64,000 bases of DNA, taken from Patiria pectinifera. Lineage: Eukaryota > Echinodermata > Asteroidea > Valvatida > Asterinidae. The notes below the pieces were generated by a model. That model saw only the letters and a list, made by a program, of their open reading frames with translations, was not told the DNA's origin and did no database searches. Of this stretch, positions 57,967 to 64,000 are shown one piece after another. The stretch is taken from contig CM057140.1 of assembly GCA_029964075.1 (NCBI GenBank), positions 12,480,643-12,544,642 of the forward strand, read 5' to 3'. Both the position numbers and the translations under genes were made by a program. How positions within the stretch are numbered: position 1 is the first letter of the stretch; each line of letters opens with the position of its first letter.

Positions 57967-60900
57967 CTGGGAAAAATTCAAACGCACGTGACTTCTGTGT
58001 CATTTTTCTCAGAGCCTTACAATTATGTATTGGTGCGTTTATTGATACGAATGCAGGCTTTCATTTCAACTGAAATTAGGCTTACATAGAGTTTCTCATT
58101 GAATTTTTACTTCATGATAGGTTGGACGATAGTGTATTGACGGAATTTTCATGACGTCATAATTACAGGCATGGGCTGAAAACTAATCAAATGTGACATC
58201 ACGAAATTTGGTCTATATTTACATATGTGGGTTCTTTGAAGATAGTTAGCTTGCGGATTTTTATCTATAACAAGCTGGCAAACTGTCAAACAGCTGGTCA
58301 ACCAGTATTAATACGCAGAGCCATCATTGAACTGTATTTATATATAAATAAGGTGGTGACGCAATGAATACTGTGCATTCAATTAAGGCTCAACACACTA
58401 CTCTTATACCAAGTGATAGACGTCCATATACAGAAGGGCTGATATTAGGAAGATATGAACTTAATAACAGTGGGCTCGAGGTACGCTCAACTTCTTTTCA
58501 AAAACAGAATGAAATAGGAGACAAACCTTGTAATTAAAGTAGGGTGACTGGAAAAACTCGCTGAACAAGCGGCCAGTTGAGGATTTCGGAAGCAGCTTCA
58601 TGATGTCTTTGTATTGAATCTGTGTGACTGACCCAGAACCAACTCCAGGTTTCGGGAAGGTCAAAGTTCGGTTGACAAGACATATGTTGTCCTGAAAATA
58701 AGAATAAAACACGACATCTAGAATGCAGGCAAAAATGGGGGAAGAAGCTCGCTACAAACTAGAAATCAATCTCAATACATTGAATCAAAACCACCGCTGT
58801 AACATCAAACATAACTAAGTGCCAACTAAGGAAGGAAATTTGACTTCACCAAAAAATTAACATTCCACCCGATATGGAAGGCGACCACTGAATGGTCGGA
58901 ATCTCGAGGTCAAGACGAAGTTTTGTTTTGAATAATATTAATTGCCATTTCTGGAGCATCGGCTAGTTAAAACCTAACTTGATGATAATCACCAAAGACA
59001 GATGTTTTGAGATCTCGGAATTGTCTTTCTTACCGGCAAAAGCTCCACGCACGGACAATCGTACCCGTACCACGGGACACCAAGCACCATCTTGCTGGTA
59101 GATATCCCATATACATCCTTGAGCAAATTTACACCTGAACATTATAAAATAATTCAGACACACGAAAAACATTCATTCGAAATATTTAAAGGAATGATTG
59201 TTCCTGCTCCGTAGATAACTTAATATTACAGCTTCAACCAATCTTTACCTATCGCGAGTTAACCACGACCCTTAGCCAACTCTATGGATTTTTCGTACTT
59301 CGAGTTTTGTTCGTTTCAGATTTTGAACGTTCCGCGTCTATTAGTATATCATATAATTGGCCATTATTTTACAAGCTGATGACGCGAGTAAACCGCGACA
59401 GGTCATCATTGTCCCACTCCGTTTATCATGTTCCGTAAAATGTCAAACTGAAGTACTGTCTATGACAGGAACCTATATATGCCTTCCGGAATGTAGACTG
59501 GACCATTTGCAGCTATCCAAAAAGTAACCGACAAAATTGTTGTGAAAAATAGTAATGCAATAAACTTCCTGTGAATTTTTTTCCTTCTGGCGAAAAAAAA
59601 CCAATAAAAGAAGATCATTGCCAAGAATATGTCAAATGCCACTTTTTTGTAAATTTCGGTGAATACTGCCCTCATACAATTAGGTGAATCTGCGAGTGGG
59701 TGCAAGCGAGCAGATTGAGAATCATGTCCCGAGTGCTAATTTCAGGATTTTGTCACGAGAGGGCGCAACTCTGACTTGGCAATTTTGGAATTGGAATCGA
59801 GATCCAGAATACTGTGTATTGTTTGTTCTGTTTCCTCAAAATATGCAATATTCACAGAGCTAAAACTTCAGAGCACCCGTCATAATATTTTTATCAATTT
59901 TGTTGCTTCAAGCGAAAAAAAATGCACAAAAATGTTCCTTTCTGCCTTTAATACATTTTTTCATCCTATGCAAAATTTACCACGGGATATTTCTGTCAAA
60001 TACAAGATTGCTTTTCCAACTCGAAGTGGTCGTTACTTTTGGTAAACAGTTACAAATAGTCGACTGTACGAAAACGTGCATTCTTTCAAGTTTATTTTAT
60101 AATTTATAATGGTTGTTTCAAAACAAACCGGTGTGGAAAAGAAGCTACTGTTAAAAAGTTTCGTGTACAACTCACCAAATTTGATGACAGAGAGCGGAGA
60201 GTTGGGAAAGGCCACCGGCCCAGCCGCGAGTAAGTCGTAGTCCATAAGAAAAAGGAAGTCACATGCTTCGGCCAAGGCGGTGTAGTCATAGCACCAGCCC
60301 AGTACGAGGCAGGGTGGTATCCCGCCTACGTCAAAAGTTATCTGTGAAGAAAAGTAGGTTTAAAACGAACACGAAAATAATTGCCGTGTATGGTAGCATA
60401 GGTGGCATGGGTGGCTTGTGCGTAAAAGTGCTCGCCTGTCACTTCCGTGGCCCTGGTTCGAATCCCGTTCGCGGACCATACATGCCATATGTGAGTAGAG
60501 TTGTGCGTTGGTTCTCTCCTCTGCCACATCACAGGGGGGGGGGGGGTCCTCCGGGCCCACCGGTTTTTCCCTCCGGAAAAAATCAAACACTTTTGATCTA
60601 GTCTCAGGCTAGCTGTGCTCCGTGTCACAATGGGTCGATGTGGCTGGCTGCCAGAGGCGCCTTTCGTCCTTCGCAATTCAGCTTCTCAGCTGCCAGTAAG
60701 GATGATTAGCCTTCAACATTACTATTATCAAAGTAGTATTATTATATAAACTGGATTAATTGGAAAATGTGATATTTTGAACTGGTGGGTTACCAGGTTG
60801 TTTGCATACTATAAAAAGGCTTATACGCACACTGCCTATAAGTTCCAATAGGTGCTCAATATTGATTTAAAACGTCCATTAGTAGAAAAGTTATGATTAA

Positions 60901-63273
60901 AGGTAGCCCATGCATGTGGTTAAGTGGAAAGCTGTAATAAACGATCAAATTTGAAGGGCCGGGGTACTTTACTGTCACCAGAAAATTGACGAAAGACCAT
61001 AAAGAAATACTCTTTATAAGGTATTTTTTGGTTACCCACCATAGCGAGAAATTCAGAAAGGCGGCATGGAAACCCTCTGACACTAGATGGCGTTCGTGGC
61101 GATGACCTTTCTGTTTTTCGGACTTTTGTATTTGTTTTTCTTTGCCAATGCTATTTTCCACGATCTTCCCTTACATCCCGCCTCCATGGCGCCCATGGTT
61201 AGGGATCCACTAAGCTTACTAATGGGTAACGAAATCTGTAGCCCTTTTTCTGGCTATCAGCTCACCCAAGGTTGGAATTAACTATATGTTCTGTCAAGAC
61301 TTTGGCTTCTCGAATCTCGATGTCGCCATTCACAACCATTTGCTGTCTAGGGCAAAGTATGCAATCCATACACTGCAAAAACTGCAGTGTTAAATTTACA
61401 CCATTGGTATCTATATCGGACCATCTAGATACCGAATGGTGTTAAATTAACACTACAGTTTTTGCAGTGTACTTCATACCTGGGCATTTGGATTGTAGGT
61501 TTTGAAGGCCTGCGCCGTCTCCTTGACCAGATCGACTACGTAATGCCCATCCTCAATGGAGACTGGGTACTCAATGTCAAAGTTCACGCCGTCCATGTGC
61601 CAGCTCTTAGCCTGGGCAACCTGTTGTTGTATCCATGCAGTGCGGGCAGTGAGATTCTTCAGGTTAGCTGCTGGATATATAACTGTAAGAGCAGTGGCAA
61701 ACGAAGGATTGGTTTATGTCGATTGTTGTATTCCATAAAATTAGTTTGTACTTCAAGGCGCTCTACTCCATGCAAAATAGATCCAAAGGTCGAGGTTCAG
61801 TAGGCCTATCTGTGTATTAAAGCAACCAATATCTTTATGTGTGTGCAGTGTTCATGTTCTCCAAAGTTTGTCGATCAATATCAGCCTCGTGATCATGCCT
61901 ATACAACAATCACCTTTTATGAAACAAATTTTACTCTTTCAAAATTGTTTATTGGGACTTTTTATGCACTACTACGAGGACACTAGAGTCCATCAAACAC
62001 ACCCTCTCAATATAGCCTCCAAAAAGCTCATAGGCCTCAGATATTTTATAAATTAATTATCAATTGAAACTGTATAGTAAAAATTGTAGACATGTACTGT
62101 GTTCAGTTGTATGAATACGGTCTTGTGATTCTCGGTCCCGTTTCAGATTTTTTTTTTTTTGGGCTAGTATGTATCTGAGTACCTGCTAAGACAATCCTGG
62201 CCCCCTTGGAGTGGGCGTGGCACATGAGTTTCGGATCGTACTTGGTGTACAGCCCCACCGTGGTGATTTTCGACCAATCGTATTTCTGCCAGTTGCTGTC
62301 TTCCACAATGAAAGCGAACAGCTGTAAAGTTGCAATAATATTCTTGGATTAGGTCGGACCAAATCATTACCAATTGTGTGTGTGTTACTGAAAGGGCACA
62401 ATTATATTCATGTAGCTTGTCGTTCTCTGGCTTTGTGTCAATAAACTAATTAACATTTTGTTACCAATTAAAATAATTACATAATGTACTAGGCATGTAA
62501 TAACTCCCTAGTCATTAAGAGAGCACTTGGATGTGGCATAACAGAGAGGAAAACACCAGCATTTCTGAACATATAATACGCTTTCATTGTTATTTCGGCA
62601 ACCTTTAACACTTTGGGAGAATTGGGTTGGTTTTTTTTTTTAGAGGGGCCACTGAAAAATTGCCCCCGTTAATTTTATCCAAGAAAGGGTGTTCTATAAC
62701 CAATTGTTTGGGTTAGAATTTCTGTTAAATTGAACCAAAAGTTGAAGTCGTAAAAGACCAAATTAAATTTAGTCTTGTACGACCACAAGTTTTGGTTGAA
62801 TTTAACAAATATTCTAAACCAAACAATTGGGTATAGCACAATCCAATTTTGGGTAGTTGCAGTTTTCACCCTTTCTTGGGCAAAAGTAATAACACAGGCA
62901 ATTTTTTTCAGTGCACAAATGCTTCCAAAGACACTTAATTCCCACCCCACCCCAAATTTACTCCAGGTTATACGGCAATGTTGGAAATAAAATAACATTT
63001 CGGGAATCTGTTGGCCAGAACCATGCAGGAATAAAATGTAGGGCCCTATGCATAACTTGAATGTAACAAATCATAGGACCTTATACCATTCTGACCCCTA
63101 TTTGAAGTTACCTCTTTCCGTGGCGGTGTCGTGATCAGCTCACATTGCGACGGGTCGGCGCACGGGCAGTCCGCCTCGACCGGCGCGGTGGCACCGTGCC
63201 GTAGACACAGGCAGAGCAGCCATAGTGCCGGTAGAACACCACTCAAAACGCGCAAACGACGGCCTGAAACCAT
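57778..63273 (-). CDS. CTBS: Di-N-acetylchitobiase (GH18), copy 2, seven exons
   Basis: A complete paralogue of copy 1. Exons on the minus strand: 63273-63112, 62321-62183, 61682-61480, 60341-60176, 59134-59034, 58691-58527, 57966-57778. Every exon has the same length as in copy 1, giving 374 residues and no stop or shift. Signal peptide, DCPCADPSQC, catalytic MDGVNFDIEY (Glu138), GVPWYGYDC and GMWEADSLDYS are kept. By my count 38 residues differ from copy 1. Next to the catalytic Glu the sequence is DIEYPVSIEDG instead of DIEYEVSTEHA. One intron has gained a SINE and a MITE. Likely a functional lysosomal enzyme, perhaps with shifted substrate preference (inference). Confidence 0.95.
58527..58691 (-). 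CDS. CTBS: Chitobiase copy 2, exon 6
   Basis: DNICLVNRTLTFPKPGVGSG to SPYFNYK, 55 codons; six residues differ from copy 1. The upstream intron end is TTATTTTCAG. Confidence 0.94.
59034..59134 (-). CDS. CTBS: Chitobiase copy 2, exon 5
   Basis: VNLLKDVYGISTSKMVLGVP then WYGYDCPCVELLP; five of 34 residues differ from copy 1. Confidence 0.95.
60176..60341 (-). CDS. CTBS: Chitobiase copy 2, exon 4
   Basis: ITFDVGGIPPCLVLGWCYDY then CDFLFLMDYDLLAAGP; ten of 56 residues differ from copy 1, most before the CYDY motif. The acceptor is TTCTTCACAG and the donor GTGAGT. Confidence 0.95.
60388..60747 (+). mobile_element. tRNA-derived SINE, second family, copy 2 only
   Basis: It has a tRNA-like head with B box GGTTCGAATCC at 60,455-60,465, a body with a G-run and GGGCCCACCGG, and an ATT-rich tail (TAGTATTATTATATAA). 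Unit 1 reads straight across the site (GCCGTCTATATACAAACCGG), so this roughly 360-bp piece inserted after the duplication, in the intron between exons 3 and 4, antisense to the gene. Its body differs from the SINE at 843. Confidence 0.8.
61371..61469. mobile_element. 99-bp palindromic MITE beside a splice donor, copy 2 only
   Basis: It starts CACTGCAAAAACTGCAGTG and ends with the near complement CACTACAGTTTTTGCAGTG. The arms are about 43 bases. It is flanked by TA on both sides (61,369-61,370 and 61,470-61,471). Unit 1 lacks it. It begins 11 bases into the intron after exon 3, so the donor GTATGAAG is kept. Confidence 0.92.
61480..61682 (-). CDS. CTBS: Chitobiase copy 2, exon 3 (catalytic)
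   Basis: WHMDGVNFDIEYPVSIEDGH with catalytic Glu138. The acceptor is CTCTTACAG and the donor GTATGA. Nine of 68 residues differ from copy 1, five of them within about 10 residues of the catalytic motif. Confidence 0.96.
62183..62321 (-). CDS. CTBS: Chitobiase copy 2, exon 2
   Basis: LFAFIVEDSNWQKYDWSKIT then KYDPKLMCHAHSKGARIVLA; three of 46 residues differ from copy 1. The acceptor is AACTTTACAG and the donor GTACTC. Confidence 0.95.
62650..62913. repeat. Foldback element in intron 1 of copy 2
   Basis: Partner of the element at 55,092-55,349. The ends CACTGAAAAATTGCC and GGCAATTTTTTTCAGTG are better preserved here. Present in both units, so ancestral to the duplication. Confidence 0.85.
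63112..63273 (-). CDS. CTBS: Chitobiase copy 2, exon 1 (signal peptide)
   Basis: MVSGRRLRVLSGVLPALWLL is the signal peptide, then DCPCADPSQC; 54 codons to donor GTAACT. A Pro replaces Leu within the hydrophobic core compared with copy 1. Confidence 0.94.
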
Positions 63274-64000
63274 TTTGCGAGCCCAGTTGTGTGGACTTGC
63301 AGTGTAACTACCCGGAATAAACCTTCGAAGTGAAGTTAATGCTTCAGATCAGAGTTCAATCATTATTTGAACAGTATACGCCGACTATCAAAAATCCCCC
63401 AAAATATGCACGCCTTCTCTTAACTCGTGACCAAAGTTCCTATAGCGCCGCTTGCTCGTGACATCGATCGCTCTATTTGCTTGCAAGATATACAGTAACC
63501 ATCAAAGTGTGCTGAACTTTTGTTACTTTGTATTATAACATTAATTATGTTCCTTGTTCACTGTAAGCTTCTTCATAATTTTCATGACAGATTTCCTCTT
63601 TAGCCTGTTGAAGATATTTTCGGTAACTTGGATATACTTTATTGAGCACGTGTAACGTTTACTTTTTACAGCACAACAATGGCAAGTTTTTAATCTGCCA
63701 AAAAAAATGAGGACTTTGGTCCAGTTGGCTTTCTACCGATAAATGGTGACGTGTCCAGATTAGGTTGAATCAACTCTTTTCAGAGTTTATTTGAGATCCC
63801 CTTAGCTGACCCCTGACCCCTACACTCGTTTCAAGCACTCTACCAAAGGGCGCAGGATCTTCGAGCTCTATTTATGATATTTCTGTGCGATCACTTCCCA
63901 TGAGTTTGTTCAAGGGAATAGCTTTTATCCTTTTTCGCTCGTCCTCACCGCCCTCTTCCCAAGGGCGCTTGTGGTGGCTAAGTCGCTTGTACAAAGATCT
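63274..64000. other. Upstream flank of chitobiase copy 2
   Basis: Homologous to 55,709-56,465 with small indels, including CCTATAGCGCCGCTTGCTCG and TTCAAGGGAATAGCTTTTAT. This conserved block probably includes the promoter. No TATA box was identified with confidence. Confidence 0.55.

Larger units (their letters stand above)
57215..64000. repeat. Tandem duplication, unit 2 (continues past window)
   Basis: It repeats unit 1 in the same order and orientation from AAGTAAGGCCG to the window end, which corresponds to about 56,465 in unit 1. The junction reads GTAAGGCCAAGTAAGGCCGT, a short direct repeat at the breakpoint. It may be followed by further copies. Confidence 0.92.

Noticed and set aside
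60338-60676. 112-codon frames on both strands in chitobiase copy 2 intron
   Set aside because: They lie across the inserted SINE and are absent from copy 1.

Overview
This is eukaryotic, intron-rich DNA with about 20-30% of its length in obvious dispersed repeats. The genes and repeats suggest an invertebrate deuterostome, most likely an echinoderm and perhaps a sea star. This rests on a group I-like metabotropic glutamate receptor with a long intron series, an intronless GCNT-type glycosyltransferase, vertebrate-like di-N-acetylchitobiase genes, and foldback repeats of the type beginning GGGCCCAATTTCATGG. The species-level assignment is inference.

Layout. Positions 1-30,709 contain no exon I can recognise. 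They hold a tRNA-derived SINE, several palindromic (MITE/foldback) elements, a CTGGT-rich low-complexity block split by a foldback element, and a 49-bp minisatellite at 17.9-18.5 kb. The stretch may be a very long 5' intron of the next gene. Positions 30,710-44,631 (+ strand) carry seven exons of a group I-like metabotropic glutamate receptor. They run from the second half of the Venus-flytrap ligand-binding domain through the cysteine-rich domain and the seven-helix domain (one exon) to a roughly 458-residue cytoplasmic tail. All seven join in frame; the signal peptide and first half of the ligand-binding domain are not in the window. Positions 47,300-48,706 (- strand) are a complete single-exon core-2-type beta-1,6-N-acetylglucosaminyltransferase of family GT14.

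Positions about 49,972 to the window end are a direct tandem duplication. Each unit carries, on the - strand, a complete seven-exon di-N-acetylchitobiase gene (family GH18, 374 residues predicted in both copies, identical exon lengths). On the + strand just past its 3' end each unit has a broken fragment of the first exon of GOPC, a Golgi PDZ/coiled-coil protein. The proteins differ at 38 of 374 positions by my count, and half of these lie in exons 3 and 4 around the active site. After the duplication, copy 2 gained a SINE and a palindromic MITE in the same intron, the MITE 11 bases from a splice donor, and copy 2 lacks about 525 bp and about 500 bp of intron present in copy 1.

The three gene types are functionally separate: glutamate signalling, Golgi O-glycan branching, and lysosomal breakdown of N-glycan chitobiose cores. 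I see no operon-like or co-functional cluster. The most unusual local structures are a tandem array built from the 3' end of a receptor exon together with its splice donor (30.9-31.4 kb), an intron-retention stop immediately after the seven-helix exon, and the shared-then-diverged chitobiase/GOPC-fragment duplication.
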